A stretch of DNA of 64,000 nt, taken from positions 43,100 through 107,099 of the forward strand of contig NZ_CALNVW010000028.1 of the NCBI RefSeq assembly GCF_940670765.1, written 5' to 3'. This stretch comes from Streptomyces sp. A 4/2. GTDB lineage: Bacteria; Actinomycetota; Actinomycetes; Streptomycetales; Streptomycetaceae. The notes under the pieces are model-generated. The model had not been told where the DNA came from, made no database searches, and saw only the letters and a program-made list of their open reading frames with translations. Numbering within the stretch: the first letter of the stretch is position 1; each line of letters starts with the position of its first letter. Positions 7,947 to 17,164 of the stretch are shown in pieces. Made by a program: the position numbers and the translations under genes.

Positions 7947-10019
7947 GTGGCCGCAAGGCGATGGCACAGGGTGGGCAGCGCTCTGTTCCGGGTGATCGTG
8001 GTGTGGGCGGTGTCCACCCTCACCATGCTGGTCCTCGCGGGGATCCTGCCGGACTTCAAGCTGGAGTCCGACAACGGCGACAGCGCCACCACGGTGGCGA
8101 TCACCGCCGGGTGGGGCGCCGGTGCGTTCGGACTGCTGAGCGCGCTGGTCTGGCCACTGGTCGTACGGGCACTGCTGCTCGTCCCGGCGCTCGTGCTCGG
8201 CCTGCTGGTCTTCTTCCTGAACGGCTCGCTGCTGCTGGTCGCCCTCAGCCTCATCCCGAACGGGCGCGGCGCCTCCAACCCGGAGACCGCGGTGGTCGTC
8301 GCGGCCGTGATGTCCGCCGTCGCCTCCGCCACCTCCACCTCGCTCGCGGTGCGCGACGACGAGGCGTACCGGCGACGGCTCTCCCGGCTGGCTTCCCGGC
8401 GGCGGCGCAGACAGGGCGAGGGCATGAGCCGCGGCGGGCCGCACGGCATGGTCTTCCTCCAGCTCGACGGCGTCGGCCACGCGGCGCTGCTGCGCGCGGT
8501 CGAGGACGGGCTGATGCCCACGCTCGCCGGATGGATCGGCTCCACCCACCGGCTCGACGCCTGGCGCACCGACTGGTCGAGCCAGACCGGCGCCAGCCAG
8601 CTCGGCATCCTGCACGGCTCCAACCACGACGTCCCGGCCTTCCGCTGGTACGAGAAGGACACCGGCGACGTCATGGTCTGCAACCGGCCGGCCAGCGCCG
8701 CCGAACTGCAGCGGCGGGCGGTGGAGCACTCCGGCGACGCCGGCCTGCTCATGGTGGACGGCGCGAGCCGGGGCAATCTCTTCAGCGGTGGCGCCGACGA
8801 GCTGGCCCTGGTGCTCTCGGTCGCCGCGCGGCGGGACCGGCGCCACCGCTCCCGCGCCGGCTACTTCGCGTACTTCTCGGACCCGGCCAACGCGGTACGC
8901 ACCGCGATGTCGTTCTTCGCCGAGGTCGGCCGGGAGATGGGCCAGTCGACACGGGCCCGCGCGCGTCAGGAGCAGCCACGGATCAAGCGCGGCGGTCTCT
9001 ACCCGTTCATCCGGGCCTTCGCGACCGTGGTGGAGCGCGACGTGGTGGTCACCGCGGTGATCGGCGACATGTTCGCCGGACGCACCGCGGTCTACGCCGA
9101 TCTCGTCGCGTACGACGAGGTGGCGCACCACAGCGGGCCGCGCAGCCGGGACGCGGCGAAGGTGCTGGCCCGTCTGGACCGTTCGCTGGCGATGATCGCG
9201 AAGGTCGAGGAGCACGCCCCCAGGCCGTACCGGATCGTGCTCCTCTCCGACCACGGGCAGAGCCCCGGCCAGACCTTCGAGGGGGCGTACGGCCTCACCC
9301 TGAAGGATCTGGTGCGGGCGGGCTGCGGGCTGCCGGTACCGCGCAGGGCGCAGCGCACCGAGAGCGGTTCGGAGGCGCGGGCCGCGGTGCGCGTGGCGCT
9401 GCACCGGCCGGTGCCGGCCGATGGTGAGCCGTCGCCGGAGCCGGGGTCCGACCCGGTCGTGCTGGCTTCCGGCAATCTGGGGCTGATCTCCTTCCCTGAC
9501 GCGCCGGGACGGATGACCCGCGAGCAGCTGGACCGCCGCCACCCGGCGCTGCTGCCGACGCTGGCCAACCACCCGGGGATCGGGTTCCTGCTGATGGGCA
9601 GCGCCGAGCACGGTTCGGTGGTGCTCGGGGCGGGCGGCGTCGAGGTGCCGGTCGTGGAGCTGACCGACGGCGAGGGGCCGCTCGCGCCGTTCGGCCCCGG
9701 CGCGGCGGACGCCGTGCGGCGGACCGACGCCTTCCCGCACGTCGCCGACATCATGGTCAATTCGATGTACGACCCGGGGACCGGCGCCGTGCATGCCTTC
9801 GAGGGCCAGATCGGCTCGCACGGCGGCCTGGGCGGCGAGCAGTCGGCTCCCTTCCTGCTGTCGCCGCTCGCCCTCTCCGCGCCGGTACCCGAGGGCGGCG
9901 ACCTGGTCGGAGCCGAACAGGTGCACCGCGTCCTGCGGCGCTGGCTGGCCGAGGACCAGGGCCCGCAGGTTCCGCTGGGCCCCGCGACGGACGGCGCCCC
10001 CTCCGGCGAGTCCGCCTGA
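7947..10019 (+). CDS. Holin-like membrane domain fused to alkaline-phosphatase-superfamily phosphodiesterase
   Basis: 690 residues. Residues 10-140 contain four hydrophobic segments of the type annotated 'phage holin family' in actinobacteria (FRVIVVWAVSTLTMLVLAGI, then a helical hairpin ending near FFLNGSLLLVALSLIPN). After a basic linker the rest is an alkaline-phosphatase-like phosphodiesterase: FLQLDGVGHAALL gives the first metal Asp, TGASQLGILHG the nucleophile region, LLSDHGQSPG the Asp-His pair, and GQIGSHGGLGGEQ the last His. Likely cytoplasmic side or membrane-anchored hydrolysis of a phosphodiester; not a phage lysis gene, as no phage genes are nearby. The GTG start is chosen because TM1 follows directly. 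A 13-bp-stem terminator lies just after the stop. Confidence 0.85.
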   Translation: MAARRWHRVGSALFRVIVVWAVSTLTMLVLAGILPDFKLESDNGDSATTVAITAGWGAGAFGLLSALVWPLVVRALLLVPALVLGLLVFFLNGSLLLVALSLIPNGRGASNPETAVVVAAVMSAVASATSTSLAVRDDEAYRRRLSRLASRRRRRQGEGMSRGGPHGMVFLQLDGVGHAALLRAVEDGLMPTLAGWIGSTHRLDAWRTDWSSQTGASQLGILHGSNHDVPAFRWYEKDTGDVMVCNRPASAAELQRRAVEHSGDAGLLMVDGASRGNLFSGGADELALVLSVAARRDRRHRSRAGYFAYFSDPANAVRTAMSFFAEVGREMGQSTRARARQEQPRIKRGGLYPFIRAFATVVERDVVVTAVIGDMFAGRTAVYADLVAYDEVAHHSGPRSRDAAKVLARLDRSLAMIAKVEEHAPRPYRIVLLSDHGQSPGQTFEGAYGLTLKDLVRAGCGLPVPRRAQRTESGSEARAAVRVALHRPVPADGEPSPEPGSDPVVLASGNLGLISFPDAPGRMTREQLDRRHPALLPTLANHPGIGFLLMGSAEHGSVVLGAGGVEVPVVELTDGEGPLAPFGPGAADAVRRTDAFPHVADIMVNSMYDPGTGAVHAFEGQIGSHGGLGGEQSAPFLLSPLALSAPVPEGGDLVGAEQVHRVLRRWLAEDQGPQVPLGPATDGAPSGESA

Positions 10020-10028
10020 ACGGGGACC

Positions 10029-10062
10029 GTACCGGCGCCGGAACGTCTGCCGGCGCCGGTAC
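10029..10062. terminator. Hairpin terminator between convergent genes
   Basis: Arms GTACCGGCGCCGG (10029-10041) and CCGGCGCCGGTAC (10050-10062) are perfectly complementary over 13 bp with an eight-base loop. No T-run follows, as is usual in Streptomyces. It lies between the phosphodiesterase gene and the phospholipase gene and can serve both strands. Confidence 0.7.
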
Positions 10063-10082
10063 CCCGTCACCCCTGTCGGCGG

Positions 10083-12140
10083 TCAGCCGGTGATGATCGC
10101 CGGGTCGCTCACCCCGGGCCTGCCGTTCTCGACGTGCCCGGCGAACCGGCGCAGGAAGGCGCTGTCGGTGTCGGACACCACCGACAGGTCGTACCAGCGC
10201 CGGGTGGAGCGCAGATCCACCGTGTGCACCACGCTGCTCCCCGCGCGCACCGTGAAGGTCTGGCCCTGCCCGCCGTACGCGTTGGTGACCGTCACGTGGC
10301 AGTCGCCGCTGCCCGCGTTGGTCATCGTCAGCTCCACGGAACCGTCGGACGCGCGGTGGCGGGCGGTCACCTCCGGCCCGGCGGTGGAGCCGGGGCCGCG
10401 GAAGGTGCGCAGGAACCCGTTGGGGCCGAACACCGACAGGTCGTAGGAGCCCTGTGAGTAGGCCGCGTTCCAGGTGTCGGAGATCTGCTTGCCGGCCTCG
10501 GTGGTGTACGACCACGGGCCGTCCCCGCGGTTCGCGGACGTGACCGTGAAGCACGCCCCGGCCGACGCGCCCCCGCTGAAGGTGAGGGTGAACTTCCCGG
10601 TGGACGGTGTCGCCGATCCGTCCACCAGCGGGGCGTACGGCAGCGGCCTGGTGGGACGGGAGCCCGCTTCCTGCTTCGGCAGAGCCGGGTCGGAGGGCGC
10701 CTTCGGTACGTAACTGTCGTGCCGCTTCTGGTCCGGCGGCCGGAAGCCGTCGGTGTCGGGAAGGGCGGCGGGGCCGGAGTCGTTCAGCCCGAAGTCGAAG
10801 GCGGAGGTGAGGTCACCGCAGATGGCCCGCCGCCACGGCGAGATGTTCGGCTCGTGCACGCCGAAGCGCCGCTCCATGAACCGGATGATCGAGGTGTGGT
10901 CGAAGACCTCGGAACAGACGTAGCCGCCGGTGCTCCACGGCGACACGACGGTCATCGGAACGCGCATGCCGAGCCCGTACGGTCCGGCGATGTGGCTGAT
11001 GTCGCCCGGGTACCAGTCGAGCGAGGTGTCCACGGTGGAGGCGCCGCGGTCGGCGGAGGACGGGGGGAACGGCGGGACCGCGTGGTCGAAGTAGCCGTCG
11101 TTCTCGTCGTAGGTGACGAACAGCGCGGTCCTGCTCCACACCTCGGGGTTGGAGGTGAGTGCGTCCAGCACCTGCGAGACGTACCAGGCGCCGTAGTTGG
11201 CGGGCCAGTTGGGGTGTTCGGAGAAGGCTTCCGGGGCGACGACCCAGGAGACCTGCGGCAGCGTGCCGTCCTTGACGTCCGCCCGGAGGTGGTCGAAGAA
11301 GTCGTCGCCGTTCTTGGCGTTCGTGCCGGTGCGCGCCTTCTCGTAGAGCGGATCGCCGGGCTTGGCGTTGCGGTACGAGTTGAAGTACAGCAGCGAGTTG
11401 TCACCGTAGTTGCCGCGGTAGGCGTCGTCGATCCAGCCCCACCCGCCCGCGGCGTCCAGCCCGTCGCCGGTGTCCTGGTAGATCTTCCACGAAACGCCGG
11501 ACTCCTCCAGGCGCTCGGGGTACGTCGTCCAGTCGTATCCCGCCTCGGCGTTGCCGAGCACCGGGCCGCCGCCCTTGCCGTCGTTGCCGACATGGCCGGA
11601 CCACATGTAGTAGCGGTTGGGGTCGGTCGCCCCCATGAACGAGCAGTGGTAGGCGTCGCACACCGTGAACGCGTCGGCGAGCGCGTAATGGAACGGAATG
11701 TCCTTGCGGGTCAGATGGGCCATGGTGCCCGCGGTCTTGGCCGGAATCCACTGGTCGTACTTGCCCTGGTTCCAGGCCCAGTGGGCGGTTGTCCAGTCGT
11801 GGTCGAGGCCCGCGATGAACTGCATCCCGAGGTCGTCGGCGTCCGGGTGGTACGGCAGGACGTCCGTGAAGAGGTTCGACTGGTTCCAGACCGGCTTGCC
11901 GCCGACGGGTGTCACCGGGCGCGGGTCGCCGAAGCCGCGGACGCCCTTCATCGAGCCGAAGTAGTGGTCGAACGAACGGTTCTCCTGCATCAGGACGACT
12001 ATGTGCTCGATGTCCTTGATGGTGCCCGAGCGGCGCTTCGCGGGAATGGCGGCGGCACGGTCGATGCTGTTCGAGAGGGCCGAGAAACCTGCGGTCGCGC
12101 CCGCGATCTGGAGGAAGCGGCGCCGATTGAGCTGTGGCAT
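10083..12140 (-). CDS. plcC: Phosphocholine-specific phospholipase C, Tat-exported
   Basis: 685 residues from ATG at 12140. The start is set by the twin-arginine signal LNRRRFLQIAGATAGFSAL right after MPQ; a longer open frame upstream adds nothing conserved. The phosphoesterase core opens with IEHIVVLMQENRSFDHYFG, the family signature whose Glu-Asn and following Asp/His residues form the active site, and continues through FVTYDENDGYFDHAVPP. Two C-terminal DUF756 beta domains follow (about residues 500-590 and 600-680). It hydrolyses phosphatidylcholine and sphingomyelin outside the cell, often for phosphate recovery. I looked for PHO-box repeats upstream and saw none. Confidence in function is high; the gene symbol follows family use. 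Confidence 0.9.
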   Translation of the reverse strand: MPQLNRRRFLQIAGATAGFSALSNSIDRAAAIPAKRRSGTIKDIEHIVVLMQENRSFDHYFGSMKGVRGFGDPRPVTPVGGKPVWNQSNLFTDVLPYHPDADDLGMQFIAGLDHDWTTAHWAWNQGKYDQWIPAKTAGTMAHLTRKDIPFHYALADAFTVCDAYHCSFMGATDPNRYYMWSGHVGNDGKGGGPVLGNAEAGYDWTTYPERLEESGVSWKIYQDTGDGLDAAGGWGWIDDAYRGNYGDNSLLYFNSYRNAKPGDPLYEKARTGTNAKNGDDFFDHLRADVKDGTLPQVSWVVAPEAFSEHPNWPANYGAWYVSQVLDALTSNPEVWSRTALFVTYDENDGYFDHAVPPFPPSSADRGASTVDTSLDWYPGDISHIAGPYGLGMRVPMTVVSPWSTGGYVCSEVFDHTSIIRFMERRFGVHEPNISPWRRAICGDLTSAFDFGLNDSGPAALPDTDGFRPPDQKRHDSYVPKAPSDPALPKQEAGSRPTRPLPYAPLVDGSATPSTGKFTLTFSGGASAGACFTVTSANRGDGPWSYTTEAGKQISDTWNAAYSQGSYDLSVFGPNGFLRTFRGPGSTAGPEVTARHRASDGSVELTMTNAGSGDCHVTVTNAYGGQGQTFTVRAGSSVVHTVDLRSTRRWYDLSVVSDTDSAFLRRFAGHVENGRPGVSDPAIITG

Positions 12141-12311
12141 GAGTGAGGAGCCTCTCGCGGTGTGAGGGGAAGGGGCCAGCTGAGTGTTTCCAGAGGAGGG
12201 GGAGAAAAGGAAGAGGCAGCGACCGTCGAGTGGATGTATGAGGCACTCAGTACGGGCAACCTGGCTGATTTCAGCCCCTGGACACACTGCTCCCCGTCAT
12301 GTACCGCCGCA

Positions 12312-12776
12312 TCAGGCGGACTTCGGCTCCATGAAGACCACGGGCACCTCGTTGGCGCGCACCACCCGTCCGAGCACGGCCGCCAGCCGGTCGCGCTCCG
12401 CCGGACCGATGCCGTCGGCCAGTGCCTCCATCCGCGCGGTCGTGTCCGCGTAGAAATCCCCGGCGACGGTACTGCCGTCCACCGTCAGCGCCACCCGGAC
12501 CGCCCGTCTGTCCTGCGGGTCCGGCTCGCGGCGCACCAGGCCGCGCCGCTCGGCCCGATCCACCAGCCCGGTCAGGCTGGACTTCTCCAGCCCCAGCATG
12601 GCGCTCAGTTCGCTCATGCCGCGCGGCTGCGCCATCAGTACGCAGACCAACTGGGCCTGCTGCACCGGCAGTCCGTACTCCCGGCTCGCCTCCGTGTACA
12701 CGGCCTGCACCAGGAACGCCGTCCGTACCAGTGCTGCCGCGAACCCGGCTGGCTGCTCACCTTTGGCCATGTCCAT
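12312..12776 (-). CDS. MarR-family transcriptional regulator
   Basis: 154 residues from ATG at 12776 (MDMAKGEQP; a second ATG at 12770 is possible). A winged helix-turn-helix is visible: MSELSAMLGLEKSSLTGLVDRAERRGLVRREPDPQDRR shows the recognition helix and the DxRxx wing of MarR proteins. Such dimers bind palindromes and respond to small aromatic or oxidant ligands. It is divergent from the aldehyde dehydrogenase gene at 12904 and may control it; the 127-base gap has room for an operator. The phospholipase gene behind it runs the same way but is over 170 bases off. Confidence 0.9.
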   Translation of the reverse strand: MDMAKGEQPAGFAAALVRTAFLVQAVYTEASREYGLPVQQAQLVCVLMAQPRGMSELSAMLGLEKSSLTGLVDRAERRGLVRREPDPQDRRAVRVALTVDGSTVAGDFYADTTARMEALADGIGPAERDRLAAVLGRVVRANEVPVVFMEPKSA

Positions 12777-12903
12777 GCCGCCAGCATAGGGGGATGGTTC
12801 GTGCCGCGAATCATCGCGGGCGGCCCACGGCGCCGGGCCGCCCGCGTTGCGGGCGCGCACCGGGGGCGGCAGGGTCGGAAGGGAGTACGAGGAGGCCCCA
12901 CCC

Positions 12904-14307
12904 ATGCCCATTGCCACGGTGAACCCCGCGACCGGCGAGACGCTCCGCACTTTCGACGCGCTGAGCGCCGAGGAGACCGAGCAGCGGATCGCGGTGGCCC
13001 ACGCGACGTTCCTGCAGTACCGCACCACGGAGTTCTCCGAGCGGGCGCGACTGCTGCACCGTGCCGCCGACCTGCTGGACAAGGATCAGGACGACATCGC
13101 CCGCACCATGACGACCGAGATGGGCAAGCCGGTCGCCGCCGCCCGTGCCGAGGCCGCGAAATGCGCCAAGGCCATGCGCTGGTACGCGGACAACGCAGCC
13201 GCACTGCTGGCCGACGAGCACCCCTCGGCCGCCGATGCCGCGGACTCCGGCGCTTCCCGTGTGTACACCCGTTACCGGCCGCTGGGCGTGGTGCTGGCCG
13301 TCATGCCGTGGAACTTCCCGCTCTGGCAGGTCGTGCGGTTCGCCGCGCCCACGCTGATGGCCGGGAACGCGGGCCTGCTCAAGCACGCGTCGAATGTCCC
13401 GCAGACCGCGCTCTACCTGGAGGATCTCTTCCGGCGGGCCGGATTCCCGCACGGCTGTTTCCAGACCCTGCTGATCGGCTCCCGGGCGGTCGAGGCGGTC
13501 CTGCGCGACCCGCGGGTGGTGGCGGCGACCCTCACCGGCAGCGAACCGGCGGGCCGCTCGGTGGCCGCCGTGGCGGGTGACGAGGTCAAGAAGACCGTGC
13601 TGGAGCTGGGCGGCAGCGATCCGTACATCGTGATGCCCTCGGCCGACATCGAGCGGGCCGCGGCGACCGCGGTGACGGCGCGGGTGCAGAACAACGGACA
13701 GTCCTGCATCGCGGCCAAGCGCTTCCTCGTCCACACCGATGTCTACGACACCTTCATGGAGCACTTCACCACCCGGATGGGGGCCCTGAAGGTCGGCGAC
13801 CCGCTGGACGAGTCCACCGACATCGGCCCGCTCGCCACCGAGCAGGGCCGGACGGACCTGGAGGAGCTGGTGGCCGATGCCGTACGCCTGGGCGCGACGG
13901 CGCTCTGCGGCGGCGGGCGTCCGACCGGACAGGACCGCGGCTGGTTCTTCGCCCCCACCGTCCTCATGGGCATCACCACCGACATGCGCATCCACCACGA
14001 GGAGGCCTTCGGGCCGGTGGCGTCCATCTACCGGGTGACGAGCGCGGCCGAGGCGGTGGAGCTCGCCAACGACACGCCCTTCGGCCTCAGTTCGAACGTA
14101 TGGACCCGGGACGAGGAAGAAGTGGACCTCTTCGTACGGGACCTGGAGGCCGGCGGGGTCTTCTTCAACGGCATGACCGCGTCCCACCCCGCGCTGCCCT
14201 TCGGCGGCATCAAGCGCTCCGGCTACGGACGTGAACTGTCCGGCCACGGCATCCGGGAGTTCTGCAACATCACCACGGTCTGGCACGGAGCAGAACCGGG
14301 CGAGTGA
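12904..14307 (+). CDS. gabD: NAD(P)-dependent succinate-semialdehyde dehydrogenase
   Basis: 467 residues from ATG at 12904 with GAGGAGG eight bases upstream. It carries the aldehyde dehydrogenase fold: cofactor segment VMPWNFPLWQVVR, general base Glu in LELGGSDPYIVM, and catalytic Cys in NNGQSCIAAKRF. The sequence GQSCIA with AKRF is typical of the succinate-semialdehyde subfamily, which oxidises succinate semialdehyde to succinate in GABA breakdown. No GABA aminotransferase is next to it. The MarR gene is divergent upstream. Sub-family substrate is by motif only. Confidence 0.85.
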   Translation: MPIATVNPATGETLRTFDALSAEETEQRIAVAHATFLQYRTTEFSERARLLHRAADLLDKDQDDIARTMTTEMGKPVAAARAEAAKCAKAMRWYADNAAALLADEHPSAADAADSGASRVYTRYRPLGVVLAVMPWNFPLWQVVRFAAPTLMAGNAGLLKHASNVPQTALYLEDLFRRAGFPHGCFQTLLIGSRAVEAVLRDPRVVAATLTGSEPAGRSVAAVAGDEVKKTVLELGGSDPYIVMPSADIERAAATAVTARVQNNGQSCIAAKRFLVHTDVYDTFMEHFTTRMGALKVGDPLDESTDIGPLATEQGRTDLEELVADAVRLGATALCGGGRPTGQDRGWFFAPTVLMGITTDMRIHHEEAFGPVASIYRVTSAAEAVELANDTPFGLSSNVWTRDEEEVDLFVRDLEAGGVFFNGMTASHPALPFGGIKRSGYGRELSGHGIREFCNITTVWHGAEPGE

Positions 14308-14347
14308 ACTCCCGTACCCAGCGGACACCGCAAGGAAAGTGAGCACC

Positions 14348-14764
14348 ATGGCCGACACGCGAAGCCCCGGCACGAAGAGCCCCGGCACGGAACACTCCAG
14401 CGCGGAACACTCCAGCACCCTGGTCACGGTGGAGCTCACCGGGAGCACGAGAGAGGACGCGGCGGCCGTCTTCGGCGCCCTGCGCAAGGGGTTCGCCTGC
14501 GACCGCCCCGTCGAGGACAGGCCGCAGACGGAGATCCCGGGCCGTCCCACGGTGTGGACGGCGTCCTTCGAAGTGGCGGACGGCGCCCCGGGAAGACTGG
14601 GAACCGCCACCCTGAAGGAGTCCGTCGAGGCCACGGTGCAGGGCAGTTACCACGCCGTGGACCAGCTGCGCACCGCCCTGGACGGGACGTTCGCCGTGCG
14701 GGACCTGGGCGAGGCCTTCGGGGACCAGGAGAAGGAGCTGGAACTCCGGCTGGCGAACCGGTAG
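14348..14764 (+). CDS. Conserved small protein of unknown function
   Basis: 138 residues, start ATG at 14348 behind GGAAAG. I do not recognise a family. The first 25 residues are a Ser/Pro/Thr-rich tail made of duplicated short units (SPGTK/SPGTE, then EHSSAEHSS); the rest looks like a compact alpha/beta domain with TVELTGSTREDAAAVFGALR and a C-terminal helix EKELELRLANR. No membrane segment or signal peptide. It lies 40 bases after gabD and 44 before trpF on the same strand, so an operon is possible. Confidence 0.65.
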   Translation: MADTRSPGTKSPGTEHSSAEHSSTLVTVELTGSTREDAAAVFGALRKGFACDRPVEDRPQTEIPGRPTVWTASFEVADGAPGRLGTATLKESVEATVQGSYHAVDQLRTALDGTFAVRDLGEAFGDQEKELELRLANR

Positions 14765-14808
14765 CCGCGCGCACATGGTGCAGGATCAGGGAGATGGGAA
14801 GAGGCTCG

Positions 14809-15432
14809 ATGTACGTCAAGATCTGCGGTCTGCGCACCGCTGAGACCCTCGATGCCGCGGTCGGCGCGGGCGCGGATGCCGTGGGCTTCGTCTTCGCCCC
14901 CGGCAGCCCGCGGCTGATCGACGCCGAGGCGGCCCGTGCGCTGTCCGAGCGGGTACCCGACACGGTCGAGACCGTCGGTGTGTTCCGGCGACAGCCGGTC
15001 GAGGAGGTCCTGGCGACGGCTTCGACCGTGGGTCTCACCACGGTCCAGCTCCACGGGGACGAGGGAGACGCGGACTTCGAGCGGCTGCGCGCCGCCGGGT
15101 TCCGGACGATCCGTGCGATGACCAGTGCGGCGTACCTCGCGCGCCCGTCGCTGGACCCCGCGGACCGGCTGCTCATCGACGCGCCACTGCCGGGCGGCGG
15201 TACCCGCTTCGACACCGGGTCCCTGCGGACGCGGCCTCCGCAGGGATTCTGGCTCCTGGCCGGCGGTCTGGACCCCTCGAACGTGGCCGCGGCCGTACGG
15301 TCGGCGAACCCCGGCGGCGTCGATGTCTCCAGCGGGGTCGAGTCGTCGAGGGGTGTCAAGAGTGCCGGCCTGATCCGCCGGTTCGTCGGGGCCGCACGCG
15401 GAGCCGACAGCCCGAAGACCTTTCCGGCATAG
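14809..15432 (+). CDS. trpF: Phosphoribosylanthranilate isomerase
   Basis: 207 residues from ATG at 14809, with GGGAAGAGG upstream. It shows the TrpF order of motifs: KICGLRT at the start with the catalytic Cys, FAPGSPRLI, VQLHGDE, the general-acid Asp in LLIDAPLPGGG, and LAGGLDPSNVAAAV and VDVSSGVESSRGVK binding the phosphate. It makes CdRP from PRA in tryptophan synthesis. No other trp genes are near, so it is an orphan; Streptomyces often have PriA doing both trpF and hisA work, so this copy may be a secondary or specialised one. Confidence 0.88.
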   Translation: MYVKICGLRTAETLDAAVGAGADAVGFVFAPGSPRLIDAEAARALSERVPDTVETVGVFRRQPVEEVLATASTVGLTTVQLHGDEGDADFERLRAAGFRTIRAMTSAAYLARPSLDPADRLLIDAPLPGGGTRFDTGSLRTRPPQGFWLLAGGLDPSNVAAAVRSANPGGVDVSSGVESSRGVKSAGLIRRFVGAARGADSPKTFPA

Positions 15433-15595
15433 GTCGTCCTCGTGCGTGACGACGCCCCGGCCCGACGCGGCTCTTGAGCACAGGGAACCAAGAACTGGAA
15501 TGACGGTGGGCAGGGTCGGCGGCACAAAAGGAGCGGATTCGCTCCGGATGCCGATCCATGTGCCGGAGCGGAGAATTGCAGGAACGGAGGTGGAC

Positions 15596-15820
15596 ATGGA
15601 ATACGTCATGCAGGCCGATCTGGAAGACGGTTCTTCACCCACGGACGAGCACCCCACGGTGCGGTTCTGGCACATGGTGCACGTCAGTGAGGAGACCGCT
15701 CTGTGCGGGCGCGAGCTGGACCCGGCGGCCCCCAAGCAGTCGCCGGACACCTGGGGGACCCCGGAGAGCCAGCCTTTCTGCCACACCTGTGGCGCGCTGT
15801 ATCTGCGACAGGTTCCTTGA
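15596..15820 (+). CDS. Small conserved protein with Cys/His zinc-knuckle pattern
   Basis: 74 residues, ATG at 15596 preceded by GGAGG. The sequence FWHMVHVSEETALCGREL followed by FCHTCGALYLR gives spaced His/Cys residues (H, C, then C-H-x-x-C) that could bind one zinc. Acidic N-terminus, no signal peptide. I know such short proteins as conserved hypotheticals of Streptomyces, without a function. It stands alone, with a possible eight-base stem (CGCTCCGG/CCGGAGCG) near 15540-15572 just upstream. Confidence 0.7.
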   Translation: MEYVMQADLEDGSSPTDEHPTVRFWHMVHVSEETALCGRELDPAAPKQSPDTWGTPESQPFCHTCGALYLRQVP

Positions 15821-15861
15821 GGGCCTCTCGTCCGGATCGGGCGGGATTTTCCACACGCGGC

Positions 15862-16668
15862 TCAGGAGGGCAGCGACTGGAGATAGGTGACCGTAGCCGG
15901 GTCGGCCGGCAGGAACGTCTCGATCGCCAGTTCGGCCACCGTCACATCCATCGGGGTGTTGAAGGTGGAGATGGACGAGATGAAGGAAAGCACCTGTCCG
16001 TCGTGCTCGATCTCCAGCGGCAGCGCGAAGCGGGATGCGGGACCCGGGCTCCCCGGCCCTTCCCGGGCGTCCGCGCCGGGGTACGGATACCCGGCGACCT
16101 CCTCGTACAGCTCACGCAGCGGACCGGAGCGCGCCAGCGCGATCTGACGCTCCATCTGGTTCAGCAGATGCCCCCGCCACTCCCGGAGATTGCGGATGCG
16201 CGGGGCGAGCCCCGCCGGATGCAGGGACAGCCGCATCGAGTTGAGGGGCGGCACGAGCAGGTGCTCCGGCAGTCCTTCGAGGAGCATCTCGATCCCGCGG
16301 TTGGCGGCGACGACGTTGTACATGCCGTCGACGACCACCGCCGGGTACGGCTCGTACCCCTGGAGCAGCTGCTGGATGCCCTCGTGCAGCGCACCCATCG
16401 AGGGATCGTCGAGTGTCGTCTCCGCGTACCTGGGCGCGTAGCCCGCCGCCAGCAGAAGGGCGTTGCGCTCCCGCACGGGGATGTCCAGGTGCTCGGCGAG
16501 ACGCAGGATCATCTCCTCGCTGGGGCGCGAACGGCCCGTCTCGATGAAGCTGATGTGGCGGGCCGACGAGTCGGCCCGCAGGGCCAGTTCCAGCTGGCTG
16601 ACCCGGCGCTGCTGACGCCATTCGCGCAGCAGTGGCCCCATCCCGGTGTCGATTGCGACAGTTGTCAT
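15862..16668 (-). CDS. XRE-family regulator with MmyB-like ligand-binding domain
   Basis: 268 residues from ATG at 16668. Residues 10-70 are a Cro/C1 helix-turn-helix (LLREWRQQRRVSQLELALRA and SARHISFIETGRSRPS). The C-terminal two-thirds matches the MmyB-like PAS-related domain: PAVVVDGMYNVVAANRGIEMLL and RLSLHPAGLAPRI. Such regulators usually control a divergent neighbour; here the pterin dehydratase gene starts 50 bases away on the other strand. The gene at 55140 belongs to the same broad family. Confidence 0.88.
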   Translation of the reverse strand: MTTVAIDTGMGPLLREWRQQRRVSQLELALRADSSARHISFIETGRSRPSEEMILRLAEHLDIPVRERNALLLAAGYAPRYAETTLDDPSMGALHEGIQQLLQGYEPYPAVVVDGMYNVVAANRGIEMLLEGLPEHLLVPPLNSMRLSLHPAGLAPRIRNLREWRGHLLNQMERQIALARSGPLRELYEEVAGYPYPGADAREGPGSPGPASRFALPLEIEHDGQVLSFISSISTFNTPMDVTVAELAIETFLPADPATVTYLQSLPS

Positions 16669-16717
16669 ACGCAGACCGTAACGTCGCGAGGACCGTTTCC
16701 CGGAAGGAGTCCTGGAC

Positions 16718-17023
16718 ATGCCCACAGAACCGCTGTCACCGAAGGAGACCGAGGACCGGCTGGGGGAGCTGCCCGGCTGGTCCCTGGAAGGGGACAGGAT
16801 CGCCCGCACCTACCGGCTGGCGAACCACTTCGCGGCCACCGCGATGGTCGTCCACATCGCCCAGATCCAGGAGGAACTGGGGCACCACTCGGACCTGACC
16901 CTCGGGTACAACATCGTCGCGCTGCGCGTGCACACGCACGACGCGGGCGGCGCGGTGACCGGGAAGGACTTCGCCCTGGCCCGGCGGGTGGAGGAGATCG
17001 CCCCCGGCCACGGCGCGAGCTGA
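16718..17023 (+). CDS. phhB: 4a-hydroxytetrahydrobiopterin dehydratase (PCD/DCoH)
   Basis: 101 residues. The family core is clear: LPGWSLEGDRIARTYRL, then AMVVHIAQIQEELGHHSDLTL, where the His-His pair is catalytic (the usual HHP is HHS here), and THDAGGAVTGKDFALA. It dehydrates 4a-carbinolamine tetrahydropterin during aromatic amino acid hydroxylation. No hydroxylase gene lies nearby. The start ATG follows GGAAGGAG. It is divergent from the XRE regulator. Confidence 0.88.
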   Translation: MPTEPLSPKETEDRLGELPGWSLEGDRIARTYRLANHFAATAMVVHIAQIQEELGHHSDLTLGYNIVALRVHTHDAGGAVTGKDFALARRVEEIAPGHGAS

Positions 17024-17164
17024 CACCCGGGCGGACAGCGGAGCCGGGAGCGCTGCGAACAGAGCCGGAGTGAACCCGTGCCGCGACCGGTGTCCCGGAG
17101 CCGAGCTCTGCCGTAACGGCAACGCCACGCACGGAATCGGCCCGGGGCGGGGCAGGGTGGCCCC

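Noticed and set aside
7947..8400. Prophage suggested by the holin-like domain
   Set aside because: No other phage gene, integrase or att pair nearby; the domain is fused to a phosphodiesterase and is common on actinobacterial chromosomes.
7716..10070. Minus-strand open frame continuing upstream of the MBL gene for over 700 codons
   Set aside because: It is antisense to the holin/phosphodiesterase gene, is rich in Arg/His/Gly typical of shadow frames in high-GC DNA, and the MBL homology begins only at the GTG at 7715.
12141..12311. PHO box before the phospholipase C gene
   Set aside because: No GTTCACC-like direct repeats were found in the upstream region on either strand.
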